A stretch of DNA of 46,145 nt from Pelistega indica (lineage in GTDB: Bacteria > Pseudomonadota > Gammaproteobacteria > Burkholderiales > Burkholderiaceae_B). The stretch spans positions 1 through 46,145 of the forward strand of contig NZ_AYSV01000072.1 in NCBI RefSeq assembly GCF_000506865.1. The letters are read 5' to 3'. The position numbers and the translations under genes were made by a program. Below the pieces are notes generated by a model. It worked only from the letters and a program-made list of their open reading frames with translations. It had not been told where the DNA came from and did no database searches. The number at the start of each line of letters is the position of its first letter. Position 1 is the first letter of the stretch. This document shows, one piece after another, positions 27,735-38,176 of this stretch.

Positions 27735-29875
27735 ATGATGAAACCAGAAATAAAATCATTAACTAAAACTAAGAATGATAGTGAGTCTACTACTTTCAAT
27801 ACACATGGTAATGCAACAAAACAAAACATGCTTAATGCAAAGTTAATCAAAGAGGCAATAAAACAGGCATTTATTAAGTTGCATCCTAAAAAACAGTGGC
27901 GCAATCCAATCATGTTCGTTGTGTATGTGGGTAGCATATTGACGACATTACTTACTATTCAAATGTGGGCTGTAGGTCATAATTCAGACTCTTATTTCAA
28001 CTTATCCATTAGTTTATGGCTATGGTTTACCATTTTATTTGCTAATTTTGCAGAGGCCTTAGCTGAGGGGCGAAGTAAAGCGCAGGCAGATAGCTTAAGG
28101 CAAACACGCCAAGATATCAAAGCACGAAAGTTGGAGAGTGTAGTCCACAAAGAGACGTTCACAGAGATACTTGCGAGCGATTTAAAAAAGGGTGATATTG
28201 TCATTGTAGAAGCAGGAGAAATGATTCCTGCTGATGGAGAGGTAATAGAAGGACTAGCCTCTGTAGATGAGTCTGCGATAACAGGAGAGTCTGCTCCTGT
28301 TATCCGGGAGAGTGGGGGAGACTTCAGTGCCGTAACAGGAGGTACAAGAGTTTTATCTGATTATTTGATAATAAAGATTACCCAAGATAAAGGGCAGGGC
28401 TTTTTAGATCGAATGATTGCTTTAGTTGATGGTGCTAAACGTAGGAAAACGCCTAATGAGATTGCATTAACTATTTTATTAGTTGCATTGACGTTTATTT
28501 TTTTGATGGTGTGTGTGACTTTGCTACCGTTCTCTAAGTTTGCTGTACTTTCTTCGGGAACAGGTGTGCCTGTGACAGTAGTTATACTAGTGGCTTTACT
28601 AGTTTGTCTAATACCTACCACAATTGGAGGCTTGCTTTCAGCCATTGGTGTTGCGGGTATGAACCGTATGATGCAAGCTAATGTAGTGGCTACTTCTGGT
28701 CGTGCTGTTGAAGCAGCGGGGGATGTAGATGTATTGCTATTAGATAAGACAGGGACAATAACATACGGAAATCGTCAGGCATCGCAATTTATAGCTGCTC
28801 CAGATGTTAGCGATAAAGAACTAGCTGAGGCAGCATTAATAGGATCATTCATGGATGAAACGCCAGAGGGACGAAGTATTGTTAAATTGGCTCAGCAAAA
28901 ATTTAAATTCACTAATGAAGTGACTGAGTCAAAAGATTTTACTGTAATAGAGTTTAGTGCTCAGACTAGAATGAGTGGTATAGATATAGACGAGCGTAAG
29001 ATCCGTAAGGGGGCGTTTGATTCAATCTCTCGGTGGGTTACAAATTTGGTGGGGGATTGTCCCTGAAATTATTACTTTTCATGTTGAAAGTATTGCGCGT
29101 CAAGGTAGTACACCGTTGGTAATTGCCGATAGAAAAAAAAATATTGGGTGTAGTTGAATTAAAGGATACAGTGAAAGCAGGTATTAGAGAGCGTTTTGCT
29201 GAATTGCACAATATGGGTATTAGTACGGTAATGATCACTGGTGATAATGTGTTAACAGCAGCTGCTATTGCTGCAGAAGCAGGAGTAGATGACTTTATGG
29301 CAGAGGCTACTCCTGAGCAAAAATTGACGCGCATTCGTAGTTATCAGGAGCAGGGCAAATTAGTAGCAATGACAGGAGATGGCACTAATGATGCTCCCGC
29401 TTTAGCTCAAGCTGATGTTGCCGTAGCGATGAATAGTGGTACTCAAGCAGCTAAAGAGGCAGCTAATATGGTTGATTTAGACTCAAATCCAACTAAACTT
29501 ATTGAAATAGTGCAGATTGGAAAACAAATGTTAATGACTCGCGGTGCTTTAACGACGTTTAGTCTAGCCAATGATATTGCAAAATATTTTGCTATTATTC
29601 CTGCAGCTTTTGCTAGTACATATCCAGAATTAAAAGTGCTAGATATTATGGATTTAGGTAGCCCTTCATCTGCTATTTTATCGGCTATTATTTTTAATGC
29701 ATTGATTATAGTGGGTCTAATTCCTCTTGCCTTAAAAGGGGTAAGGTATCGTGCCACTAAAGCAGCTACTTTACTAAGAATTAATTTTTTAATTTATGGT
29801 TTTGGGGGGGTAATACTTCCTTTTGTTTGTATTAAAGCTATAGATATTTTTCTAAATGTTTTTCATTTAGTTTAG
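27735..29875 (+). pseudogene. kdpB: Potassium-transporting ATPase catalytic subunit KdpB, two frame breaks
   Basis: The restored product is about 713 residues. It has the actuator motif ITGESAPV, the phosphorylation site [13 protein letters not shown], and the hinge [12 protein letters not shown]. One frame break falls in the GGGGG run 29051-29055: dropping a G gives [14 protein letters not shown]. The second falls in the nine-A run 29133-29141: dropping an A gives [14 protein letters not shown]. The stretch between them is open only in the intermediate frame, so two +1 changes are needed. All catalytic motifs survive. If the breaks are real, the pump is dead. Confidence 0.88.
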
Positions 29876-29894
29876 GATTGGAGAATGTTATATC

Positions 29895-30535
29895 ATGAAT
29901 AATACAACGATTCTTAATAGTACAAATAGTGCCATTACGGTAACTAACAAAGAGAGTGTAATGACTAAAGTTTCATTTTTGAAGCCTACTTTTTATTTGT
30001 TTTTTTTATTGAGTCTTATTTTAGGTCTTATTTACCTTTGGGAATGACAGTTGTTTCACAAGTATTGTTACCAGAAAAAGCGAATGCTAGTTTGTACTAT
30101 GATTCGAATGGAAAAATAATAGGATCTGAATTGATAGGACAAAAGTTCGATTCCCCTAAGTATCTTTGGGGGCGCCCTTCGGCTAGTGGATATGATGCAA
30201 AATCGTCTGGTGGTAGTAATTTTGGACCATTGAATCCTGAACTTGTCAAAAATGTTCAAGAGAATGTGGATGCCTTGAAAAGTAGTCACCCAAATAATAA
30301 TAATCCTATCCCCTTAGATCTTGTGACAGCTTCAGCAAGTGGACTTGATCCACATATATCTCCTGAGGCAGCTGCTTGGCAAGTAGGTCGTATTGCTAGG
30401 GAGCGTGGAGTGAGTCAAACCATTGTGCAACAAATTATACAAAACCATACTACTTTTCCTATAATAGGATTGTTAGGTGACCCTACGGTAAATGTTCTCG
30501 GAGTTAACCTAGAGTTAGATGCAATGATTAAGTAA
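29895..30535 (+). pseudogene. kdpC: Potassium-transporting ATPase KdpC subunit, one frame break
   Basis: It starts at ATG 29895 with an N-terminal extension of about 30 residues, then the single membrane helix (FYLFFLLSLILGLIY). The frame stops at TGA 30044-30046. Adding one base near 30030-30033 (CC to CCC before TTTGGG) restores YPLGMTVVSQVLLPEKANASL. The rest is conserved: KYLWGRPSASGYDAKSSGGSNFGP, ASGLDPHISPEAA and PTVNVLGVNLELD. This is the only break in the window that needs an added rather than a removed base. The product stabilises the Kdp complex and may aid ATP binding. Confidence 0.82.
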
Positions 30536-30553
30536 GCTAAATGTGGAGCTGAT

Positions 30554-33215
30554 ATGAATGATAGTCGTCCATCACCTGATGAATTACTAGATCAAATACA
30601 TCAAGAATTTATTGAAACCCAAAAAGGTAAACTAAAAATCTTTTTTGGCTCATCAGCTGGTGTTGGTAAAACATATGATATGCTCATGGTTGCTCATCAA
30701 GCACAAGAAAAGGGGCTTAAGGTAGTAGTAGGAGTTGTTGAAACTCATGGTCGTAGTGAAACAGCAGCTTTGCTTGAGGGTTTGACAGTATTGCCACTGA
30801 AGACCATTCAATATCGTGGACAAGATCTTAAGGAGCTTGATTTAGACGCTGCTTTAGAACAACGCCCTGATATTTTACTAGTTGATGAGTTGGCACATAG
30901 TAATGTACCAACTTCACGTCATGCAAAACGCTGGCAAGATGTGGAAGAACTCATTAATGCAGGTATCAATGTTTATACTACTCTTAATGTTCAGCACCTG
31001 GAAAGTGTTAATGATGTAGTTAATCAAATTACTGGTATCACGGTAAGAGAAACAGTACCTGACTGGTTTTTTGATTCAGCCAATGAGGTTGTATTAGTAG
31101 ACTTGTCAGCTAATGAGTTATTAAACAGATTTCACAGTGGAAAAGTTTATCTTCCGAATCAAGCAAAAAAAGCGGTTAAAAATTTCTTTCGTAAAGGGAA
31201 TTTAATTGCTTTAAGGGAATTGGCCTTAAGAAGAACAGCGGAACATGTGGATGCAGATATGCGAGATTATCGAAAAAGAGCTCGAATATCGCCTATATGG
31301 AATACAACTGATCAATTACTTGTTGGAGTAACAAGCACTGGAAATAATGAGGTATTAATACGTCATGCATATAGATTGGCAGGCAGCTTACATTCAAAAT
31401 GGCATGTGGTTTATGTTGAAACTCCCCATTATATAAATAAAAAATAAAAAAAAAGTATTAGACGCTTTAAGAATGGCAGAGGAGCTTGGAGCTACAACGC
31501 AAATTATTAATGCTAATACTATTGCTGAGGGGCTAGTTAGTTATGCACACCAATTTAATATAAGTAGAATTGTTATAGGACAACAGCGCCCCAAAATTAT
31601 GAGTTTTGGATCTTCATTGGTTAATCAACTTTCCAATCAAGATGCTAAGCTTGATTTAATTTTAGTTAATCAAGTAGCTGAGAATGATAAGCCTATATCT
31701 CAAGAGGTTAGATCTGAGAGCTCAAATAATGGTAGCAATTATTGGTCTAAAGATAACTTATATGGTTATTTAATGGCATTTTTAGGATGTATAGTTGTTA
31801 TTTCTTTAGCAACCATTACTCATTGGCTTGATTTAGCGAATGTGTTAATGCTATATCTGTTGGTAATTGTATTTGTATCAGTGAAATTTGGCCGTTTACC
31901 AGGTATTTTTGCAGTTTTTATTAGTGTTTTAAGTTTTGATTTTTTCTTTGTTGAACCAAAATTTTCTTTTTCGGTGAGAGATGTACAATACCTATTAACT
32001 TTTAGTGTTTTGATTATTGTATCATTATTGATTAATAATCTAGCGGTAAATTTACGTTTTCAAGTACATTCAGCGAGATATCGAGAACAACAAGCTAAAT
32101 CAATCAGCCAATTAGCGCAAGGGTTAAGTGCTTCACGTAAAACCGATCAAATAGCCAGTCATGCAACAGCATGGTTATTACAATACTTAGCTCAAAATGT
32201 ATTGATAATTACCCCAAATCATCAAGGACGTTTAAAAATAGCAAATAATACTCAAGCTTCTTTAGAATTTGACTGGATTGTAGCTCAATGGGTTTATGAT
32301 AATAAGCAAAAAGCGGGTGTTGGCACACATACACTAGCGGCAAATAAAATGCAATATAGACCATTGATTGCATCAGGAAATGTTTTGGGAGTATTGGCCT
32401 TATATCCTAAAGATTTGACTTCTTTTAACGCACCAGAACAACAGCGTTTTTTGGATGTGGCAGTAGCCCAAATAGCTTTGGCTTTAGAGCGAATTTTTTT
32501 TGCCAAAATCGCCCAAGAGGCTGTGGTGAAAGCAGAGTCTGAACAGCTTAGGAGTACTTTATTATCAGCGTTATCCCACGATATTCGGACGCCTCTAACC
32601 GTGTTAACAACGCTAGCGGATAGCTTGTTAAAGGTCACAGATCAGCAACAACAATATCAGCTAGTAAAAGATATTCAACAACAAAGTAGAGCAATTCAAC
32701 GATTAGTTGTAAATATTTTGGATTATGCTGTATTGCAATCAGGGGGGGTAACTGTGAATCAGCAATGGATAAGTTTAGAGGAGTTGATAGGAGGATTGTT
32801 ACATCAATTAGAGTTTGCTCTGGATAACCGGCATGTTAGTGTAAAGATTCCCGAGGAATTACAGTTTGTCTATACAGATGAATTACTACTGGCAAGAATC
32901 TTAAATAATTTATTGAATAATGCTATTAATTATTCACCTCCACACTCACCAATCTATATCGAAGCAATGATTGCTGATAAATCACATTATCACATTAATG
33001 TTATTGATGAGGGGATGGGGGTACCTTTACAAATGCAAGAAAAAATTTTTGAAAGATTTACACGAATAAATACAGAAAGCACAGTGACTGGCTTAGGCTT
33101 AGGTTTGGCATTAAGCCGTGATTTAGTCAAACGATTAGAGGGGACATTAACAATGCATAATATCGTTCCTCATGGTGCTTGTTTTACCATTGAATTACCA
33201 TTATTTGTTGAATAA
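30554..33215 (+). pseudogene. kdpD: Osmosensitive K+ channel sensor histidine kinase KdpD, one frame break
   Basis: The restored length is about 886 residues. The N-terminal KdpD domain has Walker A GSSAGVGKTYDML, then a universal-stress-like domain. Four membrane helices lie around residues 400-500, followed by a GAF-like region. The dimerisation H-box is ALSHDIRTPLTVL, the N-box NLLNNAINYSP and the G-box GLGLGLALSRDL. The frame breaks at an A-run (31439-31444): with one A fewer the sequence reads through into KVLDALRMAEELGAT. The N-terminal half alone would still hold the regulatory nucleotide-binding domain. It senses low K+ and phosphorylates KdpE. Confidence 0.88.
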
Positions 33216-33292
33216 CGCAGAAAGGCGTATTATGATAGCGTTCTATAGGTGTTAACTATTTTTCAATGATTAAGAATTAGAAACATACTTAA

Positions 33293-33970
33293 ATGAAAAA
33301 AATTTTAGTTATAGAGGATGAACAGCATATATCTCGATTTATCCTAAAAGTTCTTGAAGATGAAGGGTATCAAACATTTATGGCTCTCAATGGTCAGCGA
33401 GGTCTGATTGAGGCGGCATCACGTAGACCTGATTTAATCGTTTTAGATTTAGGTCTACCTGATGGTGATGGTGTGGATATTATCCGTGATGTACGTACTT
33501 GGTCGAATGTGCCAATTGTCGTTTTATCTGCTCGAGTAGATGAGCAAGATAAAATCAATGCCTTAAATCAAGGAGCCGATGATTATTTGATTAAACCATT
33601 TAGCATTGGTGAATTAATCGCAAGAATTAATGCCCAATTGCGACGCTATCAACATGGTGAAAATGATAATGCCATCATAAATATAGGCAATATAGAGGTT
33701 GATTTGAGTTGTCGTCAAGTCATTAAGAATAATGAAATTGTACATTTAACCCCCATTGAATATAAGTTGTTAATCGTACTATTACGTAATGCTCAAAGAG
33801 TACTGACTTACCAGCAAATTTTGAATGAAGTATGGGGAAAGGGGCATCAAACACAAGAGCATTATGTACGTATTTTTATGTCAAATTTACGTCAAAAACT
33901 AGAGGATGAACCGTCACGCCCTAACTATTTACTGACTGAGATTGGCGTGGGTTATCGATTAAGAATGTAA
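33293..33970 (+). CDS. kdpE: Response regulator KdpE
   Basis: A 225-residue OmpR/PhoB-type regulator. The receiver domain has acidic residues in VIEDEQ, the phospho-acceptor Asp in VLDLGLPDGDGVD, the switch residues VLSAR and Lys in YLIKPF. The C-terminal winged helix has LTPIEYKLLIVLLRNAQRVLT and VRIFMSNLRQKLEDEP. It is intact and follows kdpD by 77 bp. It activates kdpFABC when K+ is limiting. Confidence 0.95.
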   Translation: MKKILVIEDEQHISRFILKVLEDEGYQTFMALNGQRGLIEAASRRPDLIVLDLGLPDGDGVDIIRDVRTWSNVPIVVLSARVDEQDKINALNQGADDYLIKPFSIGELIARINAQLRRYQHGENDNAIINIGNIEVDLSCRQVIKNNEIVHLTPIEYKLLIVLLRNAQRVLTYQQILNEVWGKGHQTQEHYVRIFMSNLRQKLEDEPSRPNYLLTEIGVGYRLRM

Positions 33971-33976
33971 TACTGT

Positions 33977-34007
33977 TAAAAACTTCTAGACTATAAAGAA
34001 GTTTTTA
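33977..34007 (+). terminator. Terminator after kdpE
   Basis: TAAAAACTTCT (33977-33987) and AGAAGTTTTTA (33997-34007) form a perfect 11-bp stem with a 9-base loop 7 bp past the kdpE stop. The T-run lies within the 3' arm. Confidence 0.6.
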
Positions 34008-34053
34008 GTAATTATGTTTATTTAAATTCAAAAATTCTACTGATTTTGACACT

Positions 34054-34686
34054 ATGACTGTTTTATTTGATATTCACCCAGACAATCCTCAGCAACGCTT
34101 TATTTATCAAGCAGCGACTATTATTAAAGAGGGTGGAGTAGTAGCTGTCCCAACAGATTCTAGCTATGCAATAGTGGCTCGCTTAGATGATAGTGATGCA
34201 GCGAAAAAATTGCGTCATATTAGGGGGCTGGATGATAAGCATTTATTGACATTGTTATGTAGAGATTTAGCAGAAATTGCCCATTTTGCTAAAGTAGACA
34301 ATCAGCAATATCGATTGCTTAAATTGGCGACTCCGGGGCCGTGGACATTTATTCTTCAAGCAAGTAAAGAGGTTCCTCGTCGTGTGTCTCATCCTTCACG
34401 TAAGACAATTGGTATCAGGGTACCACAGCATGCAGTCTTACTTGCATTGATTGAAGAGGTGGGAGAGCCTTTATTATCAACTACGTTTATTGCTAAAGAT
34501 GAAGAACATCCATTTACCGATCATGAAGATTTTATTGATCTTTATAAAGGGCAGTTAGATGGTGTAATCGTTTCGGGTGCTGTTTCTGCTCAACCAACGA
34601 CGGTGATTGATTTAACTGGTGAGGTGCCAGAGGTACTTCGTCTAGGTATGGGTGATCCCGAAAAATTAGGTATCTTTAGTGATTGA
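34054..34686 (+). CDS. Sua5/YciO/YrdC-family protein (YciO type)
   Basis: A 210-residue protein with the YrdC fold. Visible segments are IKEGGVVAVPTDSSYAIVARLDD, the KKLRHIRGLDDKHLLTLLCRD segment matching the family's KxR.K nucleotide-binding pattern, and TPGPWTFILQASKEVPRR. YrdC/TsaC makes threonylcarbamoyl-AMP for tRNA t6A. The YciO branch is a close paralogue with debated activity, and length and sequence favour it here. It lies just upstream of dapA. Confidence 0.82.
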   Translation: MTVLFDIHPDNPQQRFIYQAATIIKEGGVVAVPTDSSYAIVARLDDSDAAKKLRHIRGLDDKHLLTLLCRDLAEIAHFAKVDNQQYRLLKLATPGPWTFILQASKEVPRRVSHPSRKTIGIRVPQHAVLLALIEEVGEPLLSTTFIAKDEEHPFTDHEDFIDLYKGQLDGVIVSGAVSAQPTTVIDLTGEVPEVLRLGMGDPEKLGIFSD

Positions 34687-34811
34687 AACATGAAGAATCA
34701 ATAAATTGACTGTTTTCTTTTGTTTTTTTCATTTTATTGCTATTGCTAACGGTCATTTTCATTTAAACTAGAACATAATTATATTTTGGCTATTATTTTA
34801 GGACTAGAGTT

Positions 34812-35717
34812 ATGGTAGCAAATGCTTTTGACTATCCTCAGTTTAAAGGCAGTATTCCTGCGTTAATCACACCGATGCTAGAAAATGGTGAGATCGATTT
34901 TGAGGCTTACAAAAAATTAATTGATTGGCATGTGCAAGAGGGTTCAGATGCTTTAGTAGTGGTAGGTACTTCTGGTGAGTCACCCACCGTTGATTTTGAG
35001 GAACATGGTGAACTTATTCGTGTCGCTGTGACTCATGCTAATGGTCGTATTCCAATCATCGCTGGTGTTGGTGGTAATTCTACAAAAGAAGCCATTTATT
35101 TAACACAACATGCTGAAAAAGCAGGTGCTCAAGCGGGTTTATCAGTAGTTCCTTACTATAATAAACCTACGCAAGAGGGGATGTATTTGCATTTTAAAAC
35201 GATTGCCGAAAATACATCGTTACCTATCATTCTTTATAATGTTCCTGGTCGTACATCGGTTAATATGACTAATGAGACGATTATTCGTCTTGCACAAATC
35301 CCGGGCATTATGGGGATTAAAGAGGCTAGTGGTGATATTTCTCGTCTAGGTGAGCTTCTTCGTGATAAGCCAGATCATTTTCAAGTATATTCTGGTGATG
35401 ATCCAACGGCCGCTGCATTAATTTTGCTTGGTGGTAGTGCCAATATTTCGGTGACGGCTAATGTTGCACCAAGAGCGATGCATGATTTATGTGTAGCAGC
35501 AGCTCAAGGAGATTTGGCAAAAGTTAGAGAATTAAATGGACGTTTAGCCACCTTGAATCGTTTATTATTTGTTGAAGCTAATCCTATTCCAGTGAAATAT
35601 GCTGTAGCACGAATGGGTTTATCTCAATTAGGTTATCGTTTACCTTTATCTCATATGTCAGAAGGTAATAGAGTTTTAGTTGAACAGGCATTGAAACAAG
35701 CCGGTTTGATTCAATAA
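34812..35717 (+). CDS. dapA: 4-hydroxy-tetrahydrodipicolinate synthase
   Basis: A 301-residue class I aldolase that condenses pyruvate with aspartate semialdehyde in lysine and diaminopimelate synthesis. Conserved GTSGESPT (substrate binding), the tyrosine in [13 protein letters not shown], the Schiff-base lysine in [11 protein letters not shown], and [14 protein letters not shown] are visible. It is followed 20 bp later by bamC, the classic dapA-nlpB/dapX pairing of Beta- and Gammaproteobacteria. Confidence 0.95.
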   Translation: MVANAFDYPQFKGSIPALITPMLENGEIDFEAYKKLIDWHVQEGSDALVVVGTSGESPTVDFEEHGELIRVAVTHANGRIPIIAGVGGNSTKEAIYLTQHAEKAGAQAGLSVVPYYNKPTQEGMYLHFKTIAENTSLPIILYNVPGRTSVNMTNETIIRLAQIPGIMGIKEASGDISRLGELLRDKPDHFQVYSGDDPTAAALILLGGSANISVTANVAPRAMHDLCVAAAQGDLAKVRELNGRLATLNRLLFVEANPIPVKYAVARMGLSQLGYRLPLSHMSEGNRVLVEQALKQAGLIQ

Positions 35718-35737
35718 TTAAAAAGGGTTATAAATAA

Positions 35738-36856
35738 ATGCGTATGATGACCATGAAACGTATTGCTTCAGTTTTATTAGTCGGTTTTTCTTTATCAGCA
35801 TGTAGTACGATTGATGATTTAATGGAGTCAGAACAAGTCGATTATAAAAGTACAGTAAGAGGTGATCCATTAACATTGCCGCCAGATTTATCATCTGCAC
35901 AGATTAACCCACAATATTCAACACATGATGGGGCTGCATCAGCAGCAGCTTATAATCAAGCTTTAGCTAAATCTCAAAAACAACGTGCTAATGGTGGTGT
36001 TTTACCGACTGACGGTGAGATGCAAGTGCTACGAGAAGGTGATAAACGATGGCTACAAGTTAATCGTGATCCCAATGTTGTCTATCGAGATGTCATTGCT
36101 TTCTGGGGCAATGAGGGGTTTACTATCAACAGAGACAATCCAGCAGCAGGTATTGTTGAAACTGATTGGGCTGAGAACCGTGCCAAAATTCCAGGAGGAC
36201 TCTTACGTCGTGCTTTAGGCTCTATTATTGATATGGTGGCTGATAGTGGTGAGCGCGAGCGTTTTACTACTCGCCTAGAAAGAGTTAATGGCAAAACAGA
36301 AGTTTTCATTAGCCATGAGCGTATGGTAGAAACATCTATGGATAGAGATGGTACATCATTTAAATGGTTACCAGCAGAAGAGCAGCAAGAGTTAAATGCA
36401 ATTATGTTATCTCGTTTAATGGCATTTATGGGGGCTCCCAAAGAGAAAGCTCGTGAAGCCGTGAAAGCAACTAATTCGACAGCATCACAGAAGGCGTATA
36501 AAGCAGACTTTGTAGGAAATAATGTTGCTTTAGGGATGAATGCGAATCAAGAAAGCGCTTATCGCCAAGTTGGTCAAGCCCTTTCAAGTGCTGGTTTTAC
36601 CATTGATAGTTCAGATGCAAGTAAAGGGGATTATATTGTTCGTTATCTAGATACGGATACAGGCGAAAAACGTAAGTCATCAAATATTATTTCGCGCTTG
36701 TTTGGTGACAAGGGTAATAAGATTGCTGTTCCATATACAATTAATGTTACTGGGGAAGGAGCTCAGTCAGTTATCAGTGTGCGTAATGCACAAGGAGCTG
36801 TTGATCAATCTGAAACGGCACGTCGAATCCTTTCCGTATTACGAGAAAAACTTTAA
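35738..36856 (+). CDS. bamC: Outer membrane assembly lipoprotein BamC
   Basis: A 372-residue lipoprotein with signal peptide and lipobox SLSAC (lipidated Cys at residue 22 from the first ATG). The N-terminal unstructured segment includes LTLPPDLSSAQINPQY, which in E. coli contacts BamD. Two helix-grip domains follow (about 100-220 and 260-372). The start could be the first ATG (35738) or the sixth codon (ATG before AAACGT). It is part of the BAM complex that inserts outer-membrane beta-barrels. A very strong terminator follows. Confidence 0.9.
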   Translation: MRMMTMKRIASVLLVGFSLSACSTIDDLMESEQVDYKSTVRGDPLTLPPDLSSAQINPQYSTHDGAASAAAYNQALAKSQKQRANGGVLPTDGEMQVLREGDKRWLQVNRDPNVVYRDVIAFWGNEGFTINRDNPAAGIVETDWAENRAKIPGGLLRRALGSIIDMVADSGERERFTTRLERVNGKTEVFISHERMVETSMDRDGTSFKWLPAEEQQELNAIMLSRLMAFMGAPKEKAREAVKATNSTASQKAYKADFVGNNVALGMNANQESAYRQVGQALSSAGFTIDSSDASKGDYIVRYLDTDTGEKRKSSNIISRLFGDKGNKIAVPYTINVTGEGAQSVISVRNAQGAVDQSETARRILSVLREKL

Positions 36857-36908
36857 TTTAATGAGTTAAGTATAAAGTCATTCCGATTGAATACTGCTTA
36901 TCGAATAT

Positions 36909-36945
36909 AAAACCCCGTAAGTGAATTTACTTACGGGGTTTTAAT
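36909..36945. terminator. Terminator after bamC
   Basis: AAAACCCCGTAAGT (36909-36922) and ACTTACGGGGTTTT (36929-36942) form a perfect 14-bp stem with a 6-base loop. The flanking A and T runs make it bidirectional between convergent bamC and the oxygenase gene. Confidence 0.9.
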
Positions 36946-36988
36946 TAGATTGTATTAGAGTAAGCTAATTAGCCAATTATTATTCAAA

Positions 36989-38173
36989 TTAAGCCAATAC
37001 TAGCCAACCATCATCAATCCAGCGATGTAACAATTCAAAGGTTTCCATATCTGATAGACAAGCTTCACCAGCCGTAATATAACGATTATCCGCTAACTGT
37101 TTTAATAGTTTATTTAATTTGATAGTGACAGCTTCCCCATTGATAAACAATTGTTTATCACGATAAATGATGCGAGTTTTTCTATCGGTTTTAATTAAGG
37201 TCGATGCTGGTAAGTCCTCAATATTTATTTCCTCTTCAGCAAAATCAAATACACTTAATTGATTGGGCTCTGTTAGCCAACAGCCAAGAAAACGTACAGC
37301 TAGATCTTCAGTGAATTTAATTTTTTCAGCTGCTTTTAGGGCATCTGTAATCATTTTTTCAGGTAATGCAGCAGGGTGACTGCTCGCTTTAGCACCCTTG
37401 TCGTGATAGTAGCCAGAAACCTTAAAACCTTTTATCGCTGGTTCGGAATAGACACCACTTCCTAAGCCAGAGTTAACACTGACTTGATCGGCAGCGGCTT
37501 CAAAAATGCCGCGGACCATATTAGCAAACGATAGTGTTCTGAATCCAAAAGAAATTGTCACACAGTCTTCTGTCTCAGCAATACCGTCATGAGCACATTG
37601 TGGTGGCAAATAGAGCATATCTCCTGGCTCTAGTACCCATTCTTCTTCTACTTGGAAATTTTCAAGAATACGGCAAGGTAAGTTTGGAATAAGCGTTTGA
37701 TCTTTTTGTTGGCTGATTCTCCAGCGACGTTGTCCATGACCTTGAAGTAGAAATACATCATAAGTGTCAAAATGAGGACCTACACCACCACCCTTAGAAG
37801 CAAGACTAATCATCACATCGTCAAAACGTGCATCAGGGACAAAGCGAAACAATTGAGCTAGATTAGCCACATTATCATCATGTAAGTCAACACTTTGAAC
37901 TAATAGTGTCCAGTCATTTTCACTCATTTTCGGTAATCGTGAAATAGGTCCTTTTTTTAGCTTCCATTCACCATTAAAATTGGATACTAGACGAGACTCG
38001 ACATTCTCTTGCTTGGCGAGTTTTTTTAAATTGGGTATGCTGATCGGAAGAGAGAAATTTTTAAATGCTTGACGTATTAGTACTGGTTTGCGTTGCCAGT
38101 ATTCTTGCATAAATTTCTCTGGACTAATGCCACCTAATAAATCTGTATTTTCCGTTAAATTAATCATTGTCAT
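36989..38173 (-). CDS. JmjC/cupin ribosomal oxygenase (RoxA/YcfD family)
   Basis: A 394-residue Fe(II)/2-oxoglutarate-dependent oxygenase. The metal triad is visible as H134-x-D136 in GPHFDTYDVF and His195 in PQCAHDGIAE. The C-terminal winged-helix-like region (about 300-394) is typical of ribosomal oxygenases. E. coli YcfD hydroxylates an arginine of ribosomal protein uL16, which is the likely role here. It starts 3 bp after the mutS stop on the same strand, so translation is probably coupled to mutS. Confidence 0.88.
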   Translation of the reverse strand: MTMINLTENTDLLGGISPEKFMQEYWQRKPVLIRQAFKNFSLPISIPNLKKLAKQENVESRLVSNFNGEWKLKKGPISRLPKMSENDWTLLVQSVDLHDDNVANLAQLFRFVPDARFDDVMISLASKGGGVGPHFDTYDVFLLQGHGQRRWRISQQKDQTLIPNLPCRILENFQVEEEWVLEPGDMLYLPPQCAHDGIAETEDCVTISFGFRTLSFANMVRGIFEAAADQVSVNSGLGSGVYSEPAIKGFKVSGYYHDKGAKASSHPAALPEKMITDALKAAEKIKFTEDLAVRFLGCWLTEPNQLSVFDFAEEEINIEDLPASTLIKTDRKTRIIYRDKQLFINGEAVTIKLNKLLKQLADNRYITAGEACLSDMETFELLHRWIDDGWLVLA

Positions 38174-38176
38174 AGC

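Noticed and set aside
30038-30052. TGA in kdpC (and in kdpB and mutS) as recoded selenocysteine or tryptophan
   Set aside because: The conserved downstream protein lies in a different frame, so stop read-through would not restore it. Trp is also encoded by TGG throughout.
31436-31480. Programmed +1 frameshift signal in kdpD
   Set aside because: There is no slow codon, internal Shine-Dalgarno or stimulatory structure as in prfB. The site is a simple A-rich run, and unrelated genes show similar breaks, so a systematic artefact or mutation fits better.
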